From positions 1-64,000 of the forward strand of contig JBIIEL010000004.1 of NCBI GenBank assembly GCA_044237845.1: a stretch of DNA of 64,000 nt. Direction: 5' to 3'. The notes beneath the pieces were generated by a model. It was not told where the DNA came from and did no database searches. It saw only the letters and a list, made by a program, of their open reading frames with translations. Below are positions 9,189 through 18,017 of the stretch, one piece after another; within the stretch, counting starts at the first letter, position 1; each line of letters opens with the position of its first letter. The translations under genes were made by a program, and so were the position numbers. Source of the stretch: QFOX01 sp044237845. Its GTDB lineage: Bacteria; Pseudomonadota; Alphaproteobacteria; Rickettsiales; UBA3002.

Positions 9189-10211
9189 ATGACGACCCTT
9201 GGTGGTGTACAGCATAGCGCAGTGCATGTGATTGCCCCGACAGATGAAGCATCGCTCACGACAGCGTTGGCGGCATTGCCGGCAGATGCGGCAATCATGC
9301 TCAATAGTGGGTCGCCGATTACCCTTACCAGCTCGCTGACGCTTCAGTCTGGTCAGGTACTTGTTTCGGGTACAAACACGCTTGGTGTTCACTCCGCTTC
9401 GGGCGCCACGGCCTCGTTCTCGGCCGGTGGTACTCGTGCAGAGCTGGTAAAAGGCAGCGGCATGGCGGCTGCAACTCCGCTGATTGTATTGGGTGCAGGC
9501 TCCAGCAACCTGTTTGAGAATATCGACTTCACCAACCAAAGCGGGCTCACGGGTGACGATAATGTCATGATCTCCAACAGCGGTAATGCGATCTCAAGCC
9601 TCACGCTCAACAACGTCAACAGTGAAGGTTCGGTGATTGTTGATATCACCTCCGGCACGACGAATGTAACGGTGAATCAGGGTGAGTATTATGGGCTTGC
9701 GCTGCGCACGCGTAATAACTCTGCCATGAACATTGATGTGCGTGACAGCACATTCAAACGCACTTTCACAAACTCTGTCATTTTTGGCAACGTGGCACTC
9801 ACTGGTATGGTCAATTTTGAGTCGATGGGGACATCATCGATGAACGTGACGAATTTCTCTGGCAATACCTTGCTGGATGATCGTGCTAAGGCTGGAGGAA
9901 GACTGGCTGGTGGCCTGTTCCTGATCAACAACTCCACCAATCCGCTGACCGTAACCAACCTGCGTAACAACTCATCGAGCCGCACGATTGGCTTGTGGGA
10001 TACCGGAGCAATCCTTTCCCAGGCTGCGGGGGGGTCGCTTATCAGCATCAGAGGCATGTCGGGCAATAGTGGCGATCCGTTTGAAGTGGTCAATACCTCG
10101 ATTAATATCGCTACCACAGGGTATGCTGCCAGCGAGGCGGGTCTCGAAGCGGCGAATCCTGGGTTAGACTATGTTAATTATGGCGGGAATACGATCACTA
10201 ACGTGCCCTAG
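9189..10211 (+). CDS. beta-helix passenger half of the split inverse autotransporter
   Basis: A 340-residue, Ser/Thr/Asn-rich, beta-strand repetitive sequence in the same frame as the barrel gene and nine codons after its TAA. An AVHVIAPTDEASLTTAL segment resembles the start of parallel beta-helix passengers. It is followed by periodic short strands with SNLFENIDFTN, SLTLNNVNSEGS and NVTVNQGEY-type turns, as in right-handed beta-helices. It has no signal peptide of its own, so if translated separately from the ATG at 9189 it would stay in the cytoplasm. It is therefore most likely the passenger of the interrupted surface protein. It converges on rppH with a 6-base gap. Confidence 0.75.
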   Translation: MTTLGGVQHSAVHVIAPTDEASLTTALAALPADAAIMLNSGSPITLTSSLTLQSGQVLVSGTNTLGVHSASGATASFSAGGTRAELVKGSGMAAATPLIVLGAGSSNLFENIDFTNQSGLTGDDNVMISNSGNAISSLTLNNVNSEGSVIVDITSGTTNVTVNQGEYYGLALRTRNNSAMNIDVRDSTFKRTFTNSVIFGNVALTGMVNFESMGTSSMNVTNFSGNTLLDDRAKAGGRLAGGLFLINNSTNPLTVTNLRNNSSSRTIGLWDTGAILSQAAGGSLISIRGMSGNSGDPFEVVNTSINIATTGYAASEAGLEAANPGLDYVNYGGNTITNVP

Positions 10212-10217
10212 TTTCGG

Positions 10218-10685
10218 TTAGGCGAACTGCTTAAACTCTGCGACCAACGCCGCATATAAATCCCGTTTGAAGGGGACGATGAGATCGGGCAGCGTGTCGA
10301 TGGCGACCCATTTCCACTCGCAGAATTCGGGGTGCTCGGTGGCGATGTTGATGGCGGAATCATCCCCATTCAAACGCAGCGCGAACCATTTCTGTTCTTG
10401 CCCACGGTAGCGGCCTTTCCAGATTTTCGGCACGAGGTCGGCGGGTAGGTCGTAGCGATACCAGTCGGCGGATTCGGCGAGCATCGTCGCGTTATCCGTG
10501 CCGATTTCTTCTTTTAATTCTCTTGCTGCTGCTGCCGCAGGCAGCTCGCCGTCGTCGATGCCACCTTGCGGCATTTGCCAGGCATCGCTGATGGTGTCGA
10601 TGCGTTTGGCAACGAAGACCTCGCCGCGCGCGTTAAATAGCATCATGCCGACGCCGCGGCGATAGGGCAGGTGGCTATACGGCAT
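10218..10685 (-). CDS. rppH: RNA pyrophosphohydrolase (Nudix)
   Basis: RppH removes pyrophosphate from the 5' end of transcripts and triggers mRNA decay; the alphaproteobacterial form also cleaves dinucleoside polyphosphates. The 155-residue product starts PYRRGVGMMLFN. It has WQMPQGGIDDGE leading into the Nudix box G-x5-E-x7-REL-x-EE-x-G, then WYRYDLPADLVPKIWKGRYRGQEQKW, the RppH-specific stretch. The start at 10685 puts PYRRGV close to the N-terminus; an ATG three codons earlier also exists. It is the last gene of the long minus-strand housekeeping block, separated from the deacetylase gene by a palindromic spacer. Confidence 0.95.
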   Translation of the reverse strand: MPYSHLPYRRGVGMMLFNARGEVFVAKRIDTISDAWQMPQGGIDDGELPAAAAARELKEEIGTDNATMLAESADWYRYDLPADLVPKIWKGRYRGQEQKWFALRLNGDDSAINIATEHPEFCEWKWVAIDTLPDLIVPFKRDLYAALVAEFKQFA

Positions 10686-10692
10686 AACAAAC

Positions 10693-10817
10693 ACCGCAAC
10701 GCATTTCGGTGGCCGATTGCGGTGTCACGTCCGTACCCGCCGTCTTACGTAGCGCTGCTACGCGTGACGCCTGCGCGCGGGCGCTCCTAGCACTACTCGC
10801 CTCACATAAATGCGTTG
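10693..10817. repeat. palindromic intergenic element (copy 1)
   Basis: Arms CAACGCATTT (10697-10706) and AAATGCGTTG (10808-10817) are exact inverted copies. A second inverted pair, CACCGCAA/TTGCGGTG, lies within the left half. The centre contains GTAGCGCTGCTAC, which is shared with the element at 58995-59116. It fills the spacer after the deacetylase gene and may form a terminator-like hairpin. Confidence 0.6.
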
Positions 10818-10832
10818 ACCGCGCTGCCATTT

Positions 10833-12137
10833 TTAATGCCCGCCGCTGGATTTCTTCGCGTCTTTCTTCTCGCCGCCACCATGACCACCGCCATGGCTGT
10901 CGGACGTTTCAGCGGCAGGCAGCGGCGGCACTTCTTTCGGCAGCCACTGGGCGCTGAGCGGCGCAAGCACGGCGGGCTCAGTGAGCGGATGATCCGTGAG
11001 CCAACGTTGTAGCAGCAATAGGCTTTGCGGCCGCGCACTGGTAACCACAATCATGGTTTCTTTGGTTTTTATATCCTCTGCAAGCTTGCTAAGTGCGGCT
11101 TCCATCGCCGCTGGGTCGAGTTCGTGATCGAGTACAAGATCGGCGCGGCGCATAAACGCCTTTTGTTTTTTCTCGGCCGCGCGCTGTTCCGGTGTCGCAG
11201 TCGGGTTGGCGGCGAGAAGGTACAAGCCGCGTGTTTCAATTTCACTCGTGAGTTGCGCGTAGGGTTCTGCTTTCGTGCTCAATATGTCGCCAAGCGGAAG
11301 CAGCATGCCCGCGCTACCAATCGTTTCTGCCATCACCACACGCAGACGGCGCATGAGTTCGTCTTTCGGCAGGGCGGCAACGAGGCCGAGTGGGCCCGGA
11401 TCGTCCTGCGGGTAGCGCGTGCTCATCGCGGGCAGCATGGCCCAGGCTTCGTAGCCCGCGTGGCGCAGCGTGGCGATGCGCCCTGCAGCATTTTCCGTAT
11501 AGGGCGAGAAAGCGATAGTGATATTTTTCGGCAGCGACATCATCAGCGGTAGGGATTGCACACTGATGCCCGCATCCAGGATGACGATAGAGAGCAGATG
11601 TTGCTCTGGCGTGCGCGTGAAGCGGCGTGCATAAAGCGTATTGGCGCCAGCTTTTTCCGACGTGCGTTTGGGCAATGCCATGCCATCCACCGTTTCCGTG
11701 ATTTCAGGTGCAGGAGCAGGTACGAGGCTATCCGTCGCGCTGGCACCGGAATCCGGTAGTTTATCAGTAAGTGGTTCGGTGCGTAATTCGGGAAGGCCTT
11801 CTGGCAGGGTTTCACCCTGTGAAGGTGGTGCATCCACCTGTGGCGTGGCAGCAGCATCGGTGGGTGCGGCGACATCAAACTTTTTCTCTTCCGGCGTGGT
11901 GACGTCGAATTTCTCTTCCACGACTTTCTTGCCGATGGTGGCCAGTGTGAGATGGCCGGTTTTCGGGTCCCCCACCGCGCGTTGGCCATGCATGTTCGCG
12001 CGCAATGATTCCGCTGTGCCGCTGCCGATAAAGCCAATCGTGCTGGCGACAAAACCTACGAATAGCAAGGCAGAGAGCGAGCCCCACAGCACTAGCCCGT
12101 GATTGAGTGGTAGGCTTGGAAGTGCTGCACGTGCCAT
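10833..12137 (-). CDS. divergent polysaccharide deacetylase family protein
   Basis: A 434-residue protein of the YibQ/DUF610 type (divergent NodB-fold). One membrane segment near residues 15-37 anchors it. A Pro/Ala/Thr-rich linker (about 50-150) follows, then the fold at about 165-390 with LSIVILDAGISVQS, LPKNITIAFSPY, GYEAWAMLPA and DPGPLGL in the family order. The usual metal-binding residues of true deacetylases are not evident, as is normal for this family, so activity is uncertain. The C-terminus is His/Gly/Lys-rich. It lies directly downstream of envC and ctpA, the usual alphaproteobacterial order, pointing to peptidoglycan remodelling. Confidence 0.85.
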   Translation of the reverse strand: MARAALPSLPLNHGLVLWGSLSALLFVGFVASTIGFIGSGTAESLRANMHGQRAVGDPKTGHLTLATIGKKVVEEKFDVTTPEEKKFDVAAPTDAAATPQVDAPPSQGETLPEGLPELRTEPLTDKLPDSGASATDSLVPAPAPEITETVDGMALPKRTSEKAGANTLYARRFTRTPEQHLLSIVILDAGISVQSLPLMMSLPKNITIAFSPYTENAAGRIATLRHAGYEAWAMLPAMSTRYPQDDPGPLGLVAALPKDELMRRLRVVMAETIGSAGMLLPLGDILSTKAEPYAQLTSEIETRGLYLLAANPTATPEQRAAEKKQKAFMRRADLVLDHELDPAAMEAALSKLAEDIKTKETMIVVTSARPQSLLLLQRWLTDHPLTEPAVLAPLSAQWLPKEVPPLPAAETSDSHGGGHGGGEKKDAKKSSGGH

Positions 12138-12144
12138 GCGGGAC

Positions 12145-13602
12145 TCACTTTTTCTCAGGCGTTTTTTTGACTGGAGTCACGACGGAAACGCTCGGCGTGG
12201 CAGGGGAAACGGCATCAGCCCCTTGCGCGCTTTGATAAATCGACACAGCGCGGATGAGGTCGAGCGCCCGGCTCAACTGATAATCATCCTTGGTAGCGTC
12301 TTTTTTATCACCGTCTTTTGCGTCTTTATCTTTGTTGTCTTTTGCGTCTTTGTCCTTATCGCGGCTGAAGAAGCTTTTCTTTTCTTCTTTTGCTGGACTG
12401 GTTGTCTCATCCTCGCCTTGATCATTGTTGAGGTGGCCATTGAGCGACGCTTCGGAGAAGTTGATATTGCTCTTTACCGTTTCCAGCTTACCTTGCTCGA
12501 CCACAATATCCGGCACGATGCCCTTGGCCTGAATCGACACGCCCGACGGGGTGTAGTAGCGCGCGGTAGTGAGGCGGATCGCCCCGTGGCTCTCGATCGG
12601 AATCACGGTTTGCACCGAGCCTTTACCGAAGGATTTCATGCCCAGCACGACGCCGCGTTTGTGGTCCTTAAGCGCCCCTGCGACAATCTCTGATGCCGAT
12701 GCCGAGCCTTCGTTGATGAGTACCACAATCGGCAAGCCGCCTGTAATATCGCCTGCGGTGGCGTTGTAACGACGTGATTCTTCGGGCTTGCGTGAGCGAG
12801 TGGAAACGATTTCGCCATGGTCGAGGAAGGCGTCTGACACCGCAATGGCTTGGTCGAGGAGGCCGCCAGGGTTGTTACGCAGATCCAGCACCAGGCCTTT
12901 CAGTTTGCTGCCGATGTTTTTCTTTTCTTTCTCGAACGCGGCTTTCATGCCGTCTGCGGTCGCTTCCGAGAAAGAGGTGATGCGCACATAGGCGACGTCA
13001 CCCTCCGAGCGGCTTTTGATGGCCTGAATTTTGATGAGGTCGCGCTTCAAGGTGAAGGACAGGGGCGCTTTCTGGCCTTCGCGCACCACCATCAGCTTCA
13101 CGCTGGTGCCGATGGGCCCGCGCATTTTATCGACCGCGTCGGCAAGGGTGAGCCCCATCACCGCGGTGCCGTCGATCTCCGCAATCAGATCGCCCGGCTT
13201 GATACCCGCGCGCGCTGCCGGGGTTTCATCGATCGGCGAGACGACTTTGACGAGGCCGTTTTCCATTGTCACCTCGATGCCGAGGCCACCAAATTCGCCC
13301 TTGGTTTGGATGCGCATGTCGGCAAAGCTTTTCTCGTTCATGTAGTTGCTGTGCGGGTCGAGCGAGGTGAGCATGCCGTTCAGCGCCGATTCGATAAGTT
13401 TGTCGTCCGTTGTCGGCTCGACATAATCCGTGCGCACGCGGTCGAACACTTCGCCGAACAGGTTGAGCAGCTCGTAGGTTGAGGCATCACCCGATTTGTC
13501 AGCCGCTTTTTCGGCAGGCTTCGCTGCGAATGCCGCGCTGCTGCTGAGCACAAGGCAGGTGAGCATGGTGAAGGAAACGAACTGGCGGGAAATGCGGCGC
13601 AT
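12145..13602 (-). CDS. ctpA: S41 family carboxy-terminal processing peptidase
   Basis: A 485-residue periplasmic tail-specific protease with a signal peptide (cleaved about residue 26). An N-terminal helical region is followed by a PDZ domain (about 95-175, GGLGIEVTMENG to KLMVVREGQ), then the S41 core. The catalytic Ser is in NEGSASASEI and the Lys in SFGKGSVQT. After residue 400 comes a highly charged Lys/Asp tail of alternating KDK/DKD that is longer than usual. Such proteases trim lipoproteins and peptidoglycan hydrolases. It sits 7 bases upstream of the deacetylase and 27 bases after envC. Confidence 0.95.
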   Translation of the reverse strand: MRRISRQFVSFTMLTCLVLSSSAAFAAKPAEKAADKSGDASTYELLNLFGEVFDRVRTDYVEPTTDDKLIESALNGMLTSLDPHSNYMNEKSFADMRIQTKGEFGGLGIEVTMENGLVKVVSPIDETPAARAGIKPGDLIAEIDGTAVMGLTLADAVDKMRGPIGTSVKLMVVREGQKAPLSFTLKRDLIKIQAIKSRSEGDVAYVRITSFSEATADGMKAAFEKEKKNIGSKLKGLVLDLRNNPGGLLDQAIAVSDAFLDHGEIVSTRSRKPEESRRYNATAGDITGGLPIVVLINEGSASASEIVAGALKDHKRGVVLGMKSFGKGSVQTVIPIESHGAIRLTTARYYTPSGVSIQAKGIVPDIVVEQGKLETVKSNINFSEASLNGHLNNDQGEDETTSPAKEEKKSFFSRDKDKDAKDNKDKDAKDGDKKDATKDDYQLSRALDLIRAVSIYQSAQGADAVSPATPSVSVVTPVKKTPEKK

Positions 13603-13629
13603 GGAATGTCCTAATCAGAGGGAGGTATA

Positions 13630-14784
13630 TCAGTGGGCGAGCTTAGCGAACCAATCGCCCGGGTCAATAGGCTTGGCGTCGGAATCGCGTAGTTCGACAT
13701 AGATTTCGGGCATGGTGCCGGTGGCGGTCAACGCCACGGGTTCGCCGCGGATGACCGTCTGATTCAGGCGAGTGTTGATTTTGCCTAGCCCGGCCACCAG
13801 CGAGATATAGCCGTTGCTGTGTTTAATGAGCAGCATGTTGCCATAATCGCGGAAGGGGCCGGTGAAGACGACTTCGCCGTCATACGGTGCGACGACGGTA
13901 GCGCCAGAACGGGCGCGGATGACGGTGCCGCGATAGGTTTCGTTGGCAGATTTTTTCTCGCCGTAGCGATGCACCACGTCGCCGGAAACGGGTGGGCGCA
14001 GGGTGCCTTTTGCGCTATCGAAGCGTTTGGTGGATTTGCTTTTCGCCGGCTGCTTGGCACGCGCTTCCTCGGCCTTTTCCTCGACATCCAGTTTTTTGAG
14101 CAGCGTTTGCAGCGACTCGGATTCCTTCGAGAGCTTGGCGATTTTTGCCTCGGCCTCCTTGCGGTCGGCGGCGATGGAGGCTTGCAGTTTCTCGCGCTCG
14201 GCCAGTGCTTTGTCGAGCTTCGCCTGCTCAGCATTCAGCGCGGCGGTTTCAACCGCGGTGCGGGTGCGCTTCTCCTTCGCATCGGATTTGAGTTCCTTGA
14301 GCGCAATCAGGTCGCGCCGCAAGGCCTTGGCTTTTTCGGCGACGGCTTTGTTGGTTTCTTCGAGCACGCTGCCGGTGCGCAGCAGTTGATGCACGTCCTC
14401 TGGCTGTGCGAACACGGTGGTCATCGGCAGGTTGCGCAGGCGCAGGAGCGTGGCGACGGTGGCGGCGTATTCGGCTTTGCGGGCCTCGAACTCGCGCCCC
14501 TTGGCGGAGAGTTTGCCGCTGGCGGTGACGAGTGCCGATTCCTCGTTGCTCACGCGGCGCTCGGCCACTTGCAGGCGCTCGGCGATCTCGGCAGAGCGGG
14601 TTTGCAGCCGCGCGAGTTCCGCCTCAACCTCCGCCTGACGCTTGGCGAGCGCGGCTTGTTCGTCCTTCGTTTTCGATAGGGTGGCGAGGGTTTCGGTGAG
14701 TTTCTTCTGCTGCGCATCATTCGGCGCAGCATGCGCGCTGGTGGCAAGAAGCAGGAGGGGGATGAGCAGGGTTTTCCGCATCAT
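13630..14784 (-). CDS. EnvC-like murein hydrolase activator (M23/LytM domain)
   Basis: A 384-residue secreted protein: signal peptide (about 1-19), long coiled coil (about 22-245) and a C-terminal LytM domain (about 260-384). The metal ligands of active M23 peptidases are missing: the usual HxH position reads EIYVE and the first His/Asp pair is absent. It should therefore act like EnvC, recruiting and activating amidases at division rather than cutting peptidoglycan itself. Its start overlaps the gpmI stop by 4 bases, and ctpA follows. gpmI-envC-ctpA is a common alphaproteobacterial order. Confidence 0.9.
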   Translation of the reverse strand: MMRKTLLIPLLLLATSAHAAPNDAQQKKLTETLATLSKTKDEQAALAKRQAEVEAELARLQTRSAEIAERLQVAERRVSNEESALVTASGKLSAKGREFEARKAEYAATVATLLRLRNLPMTTVFAQPEDVHQLLRTGSVLEETNKAVAEKAKALRRDLIALKELKSDAKEKRTRTAVETAALNAEQAKLDKALAEREKLQASIAADRKEAEAKIAKLSKESESLQTLLKKLDVEEKAEEARAKQPAKSKSTKRFDSAKGTLRPPVSGDVVHRYGEKKSANETYRGTVIRARSGATVVAPYDGEVVFTGPFRDYGNMLLIKHSNGYISLVAGLGKINTRLNQTVIRGEPVALTATGTMPEIYVELRDSDAKPIDPGDWFAKLAH

Positions 14785-16307
14785 GCTTTGCCCGCTAGCA
14801 GGTCGCGCCCGGTCATGGCGGCGGGCGTGGGGATGTTCATCAGCGCGCAGAGTGTTGGCGCGATATCGGCGAGGATGCCGCGGCCAAGGTCGCGCGGTGC
14901 CTGCGCCAGCGCCTCGCTGACAATGATGCAGGGCACGGGGTTGAGCGTGTGCGCGGTGTGGGGCTGGTTCTCGTCGGCATCATGCAGACACTCGGCGTTG
15001 CCGTGATCGGCGGTGACGAGGAGCGTTCCGCTCACTGTTTTTATCGCTTCATAAATTCTGCCGAGGCAGATATCCACCGCCTCCACCGCTTTGATGGCGG
15101 CGGCAAGGTCGCCCGAATGGCCGACCATATCCGTATTCGCGAAGTTGACGACGATAAGATCATACGCCCGCGCGGTGATGGCTTCGACGAGTTTATCGGT
15201 CACCTCGAACGCCGACATTTCGGGCTGAAGGTCATAGGTCGCGACCTTGGGCGAGGGGACGAGGATGCGCGATTCACCCGCGAATGGCTCCTCGCGCCCG
15301 CCGTTGAAGAAGAAGGTGACGTGGGCGTATTTCTCTGTCTCCGCGATGCGCAGTTGCGTGCGGCCGGCGGCGGCGACCACTTCGCCGAGTGAATCGCGAA
15401 TCTCTTGCGGCGGGAAAAGGGCGGGGATGAGCGGGTTGAGTGCTTCGCTATATTCCACCATGCCGAGCGTTGCACTGAAGTGGATGCGGCGGGCGCGTGG
15501 GAATTTATCGAACGTGGGGTCGAGCAACGCGTGCAGCAATTGCCGCGCGCGGTCGGCACGGAAATTGGCCATCAGGATGCCATCGCCGTCGCGCATGCCT
15601 TCGTAATGGCCGATGACGGTGGGGAGGATGAATTCGTCGGTTTTGTCGGCATCGTAGGAGAGAGCAACAGCGGCCTCGGCGCTTGGTGCTTTGTTGCCGT
15701 GCGCGCTGACCAGTGCAGCATAAGCGAGTGCCACGCGCTCCCAGCGATTGTCACGATCCATGGCGTAGTAACGGCCGCTGACGGTGGCAACCACCGCATT
15801 TTTGTGCAGCGATTGTTGCAGCATGCGCAAAAATTGCTGCGCGGATTTCGGTGCCACATCGCGCCCATCCGTAAAGGCACGGAGGGCGACGGGAACACCT
15901 GCATCCGCGATGATATTTGCGAGTGCGGTAATATGTGAGAGGTGCGAATGCACGCCGCCATCGCTCAGCAAGCCCATCAGGTGACAGGTGCCGCCACTCG
16001 CTTTCAGCGCGGCGATGAATTTTTGTAGTGCAGGATTTTGTGCGAGCGTGCCATCTGCAATCGCGGCGTCGATGCGTGGCAGATCCTGCATCACCACCCG
16101 CCCGGCGCCAATGTTCATATGTCCGACTTCGGAATTGCCCATCTGCCCCGAAGGCAGGCCGACATTGCCTTCCGATGCATCGAGCAGCGCGCAGGGGTAG
16201 GCCGCGCGCAGTTCGTCCCAGTGCGGGGTATGCGCCTGCGCGATGGCGTTATGCTCGCGCGCATCGCTTTCGCCCCAGCCGTCGAGAATGCAAAGAAGTG
16301 TGGTCAT
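14781..16307 (-). CDS. gpmI: 2,3-bisphosphoglycerate-independent phosphoglycerate mutase
   Basis: Interconverts 3- and 2-phosphoglycerate in glycolysis and gluconeogenesis with a Mn-bound phosphoserine. The 508-residue protein begins LLCILDGWG (metal Asp) and has the catalytic serine in GQMGNSEVGHMNIGAG. Other conserved stretches are SDGGVHSH, FTDGRDVAPKS, NFRADRARQL, NFANTDMVGHSGD and VTADHGNAE. Length matches the family. A tandem-repeat spacer separates it from rlmH upstream, and it overlaps envC by 4 bases downstream. Confidence 0.97.
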   Translation of the reverse strand: MTTLLCILDGWGESDAREHNAIAQAHTPHWDELRAAYPCALLDASEGNVGLPSGQMGNSEVGHMNIGAGRVVMQDLPRIDAAIADGTLAQNPALQKFIAALKASGGTCHLMGLLSDGGVHSHLSHITALANIIADAGVPVALRAFTDGRDVAPKSAQQFLRMLQQSLHKNAVVATVSGRYYAMDRDNRWERVALAYAALVSAHGNKAPSAEAAVALSYDADKTDEFILPTVIGHYEGMRDGDGILMANFRADRARQLLHALLDPTFDKFPRARRIHFSATLGMVEYSEALNPLIPALFPPQEIRDSLGEVVAAAGRTQLRIAETEKYAHVTFFFNGGREEPFAGESRILVPSPKVATYDLQPEMSAFEVTDKLVEAITARAYDLIVVNFANTDMVGHSGDLAAAIKAVEAVDICLGRIYEAIKTVSGTLLVTADHGNAECLHDADENQPHTAHTLNPVPCIIVSEALAQAPRDLGRGILADIAPTLCALMNIPTPAAMTGRDLLAGKA

Positions 16308-16309
16308 GT

Positions 16310-16392
16310 TTAGTGAGTGGTGAGTGGTGAGTGGTGAGTGGAGGATTAGCAGGCTCTTTCACAACTCACAACTCGTGACTCATTACTCACAA
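16310..16392. repeat. heptad-type inverted tandem repeat
   Basis: The spacer between rlmH and gpmI has four to five near-copies of GTGAGTG (16312-16342). After a short gap, degenerate inverted copies of the ACTCACA type follow (16361-16392). The two halves could pair as an imperfect hairpin. The architecture resembles the element inside obgE (23262-23340). Confidence 0.6.
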
Positions 16393-16396
16393 CACC

Positions 16397-16864
16397 TTAA
16401 TGCCCCAGATGATAGGGGTGGCCGATGGTGATGGTGTAGGCGCGGTAGAGCTGCTCGGCGAGCATGGCGCGCAGTAGCTGATGCGGCCAGGTGGCGGCAC
16501 CGAACGCGACGGTGGCATGCGCGGATTTGAGCAGCGAGGCATCCAGCCCATCCTGCCCGCCAATGGCAAATACCAGTTGCTTGAGGGCGTTTTTTTGCGC
16601 GTCTTGGATGAGTTTTGCGAATTGTGGGCTGGTGAGATTTTTGCCCGTTGAATCCATGGCAATCAGGCGCGTGCCGGGGGTGAGGAGCTTTTGGAAGGAA
16701 GCTGCCTCCCGCGCGCGACGCGCATCCGCAGAGAGATTTTCCGGCGCGTCGGGGATTTCTTTCACCACCACCACATCCCAGCGCGTTTGCTTGAGGTAAT
16801 GGGCGACGAGCTCGGCCTCCGCCTTGCGCTTGGCTTTGCCGACAGCGGCGAGGATGAGTTGCAT
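16397..16864 (-). CDS. rlmH: 23S rRNA (pseudouridine1915-N3)-methyltransferase
   Basis: A 155-residue SPOUT methyltransferase that methylates pseudouridine 1915 in helix 69 of 23S rRNA. Conserved elements are an N-terminal LILAAVGKAK strand, LIAMDSTGKNLTSPQFA, the SAM-binding FAIGGQDGL knot, and the C-terminal EQLYRAYTITIGHPYHLGH. The first and last segments are nearly invariant in the family. It directly abuts rsfS upstream with no spacer, the usual rsfS-rlmH pairing. Confidence 0.96.
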   Translation of the reverse strand: MQLILAAVGKAKRKAEAELVAHYLKQTRWDVVVVKEIPDAPENLSADARRAREAASFQKLLTPGTRLIAMDSTGKNLTSPQFAKLIQDAQKNALKQLVFAIGGQDGLDASLLKSAHATVAFGAATWPHQLLRAMLAEQLYRAYTITIGHPYHLGH

Positions 16865-17449
16865 CTACCGCGTGGCGGGCGGGATCGCCCACATTTTTTC
16901 GATGTTGTAGAACTGGCGGATTTCCGGGCGGAAGATGTGCACGACGATGTCGCCGGCATCGATCAGCACCCAGTCGCCGGTTTCTTTGCCCTCGATAGAG
17001 AGTGGCGGGATGCCTTGTTTTTTCAGCATGTCGCCAACATAATCCGCCAGCGCGACCACATGGCGCGGCGCGCGGCCAGAGGCGACGATCATATAGTCGG
17101 CGAAGCTGCATTTATCCGCGAGGGCGAGGGTGATGATGTCTTCGCCCTTGTTTGTATCAAGAATGGTGGCGATTTGTTTGGCGAGGGCGGCGGAGCCGGT
17201 GAGTTTTTTCGGCGCAGCGGCAGGTTTTTTAGCGGCGGCCGCTTTTTTGGTTGCAGCAGGTGCAGCCTTTTTAGCGACGGATTTCGCGGCCGGTTTGGCC
17301 TTGGCTTTTACGGCGGGTTTAGCCGCTTTCGCCGTGGTTTTTACAGATGCTTTCACAGCAGGTTTGGTAGATTTTTTAGCAGTGGTGCGCGGTGGAATGA
17401 TGGCTCTCCCTCTGACGTTAACTTCACGCAGTATGGCGCAAAAAGACAT
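16865..17449 (-). CDS. rsfS: ribosome silencing factor RsfS with Lys/Ala-rich N-terminal extension
   Basis: The C-terminal 110 residues are RsfS, which binds L14 and blocks subunit joining in starved cells: GEDIITLALADKCSFADYMIVASG, DYVGDMLKKQGI, EGKETGDWVLIDAGDIVVHIF. Ahead of it is a stretch of about 70 residues made almost only of Lys, Ala, Pro and Thr (AAKKPA-type repeats), which ordinary RsfS lacks. I use the ATG at 17449, which overlaps nadD by 26 bases. A GTG start inside the extension is possible. Similar tails occur on L21 and L27 in this window, so the extension is probably real. Confidence 0.85.
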   Translation of the reverse strand: MSFCAILREVNVRGRAIIPPRTTAKKSTKPAVKASVKTTAKAAKPAVKAKAKPAAKSVAKKAAPAATKKAAAAKKPAAAPKKLTGSAALAKQIATILDTNKGEDIITLALADKCSFADYMIVASGRAPRHVVALADYVGDMLKKQGIPPLSIEGKETGDWVLIDAGDIVVHIFRPEIRQFYNIEKMWAIPPATR

Positions 17450-18017
17450 TCTTTCCAAGCGTTTTTCGTAAATCCGTGGCGCTGGCCGGATGGCGCGGAA
17501 TGGCGAGGTAAACCCAGGCAGGGGCAGTGGCATCCGCCAGTTGCGCTGCATCTGCCGATGCAAGGCGCGATGATGCAAACCGCTGCGCAAAGCGCCCATG
17601 GAGCGCACGCAACGCGAAGGGTGCACGGTCGAGAATCGCAATCGGCACCAGCGCCGCAACGCTGCGCCACGCCCGCCAGCGATGAAAGCCCGCGAGGTTA
17701 TCCGCCCCCATCAACCACACAAAGCGCGTGCCGCGCTGGCGATTTTTTAAGAAACGGATCGTGTCGATCGTGTAGCGCAATCCGTGGCGTTGTTCGAGGT
17801 CGAGCACCTTAATGCGCGGGTGCGCGGCGACACGCTGCGCGTGGGCGAAACGGACGGCATAATCGTTCAGCTCATCCGCTTTTTTGAGCGGATTTTGCGG
17901 CGAGACCAGCCACCAGATTTCATCGAGCCCGAGCCGCTTCATCGCTTCGAGCGAGATGTGCAGGTGACCTGCGTGGGCGGGGTTAAACGAGCCACCTAAA
18001 AGTCCGATTTTGCGCAT
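17424..18017 (-). CDS. nadD: nicotinate-nucleotide adenylyltransferase
   Basis: NadD makes nicotinate adenine dinucleotide from nicotinate mononucleotide and ATP. The 197-residue product opens IGLLGGSFNPAHAGHL, the nucleotidyltransferase GSFDPxHxGH motif with Asn in place of Asp. WWLVSPQNPLK and FVWLMGADNLAGFHRW follow. The C-terminal signature of the family is replaced by SATDLRKTLGKNV. Its start overlaps the proA stop by one base and its end overlaps rsfS. Confidence 0.95.
   Translation of the reverse strand: MRKIGLLGGSFNPAHAGHLHISLEAMKRLGLDEIWWLVSPQNPLKKADELNDYAVRFAHAQRVAAHPRIKVLDLEQRHGLRYTIDTIRFLKNRQRGTRFVWLMGADNLAGFHRWRAWRSVAALVPIAILDRAPFALRALHGRFAQRFASSRLASADAAQLADATAPAWVYLAIPRHPASATDLRKTLGKNVFLRHTA

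Noticed and set aside
13819..14679. Long plus-strand open frame opposite envC (286 codons)
   Set aside because: It is the complement of a strong, motif-bearing gene and gives Gly/Phe/Leu-rich sequence with no family features; a GC-bias shadow.
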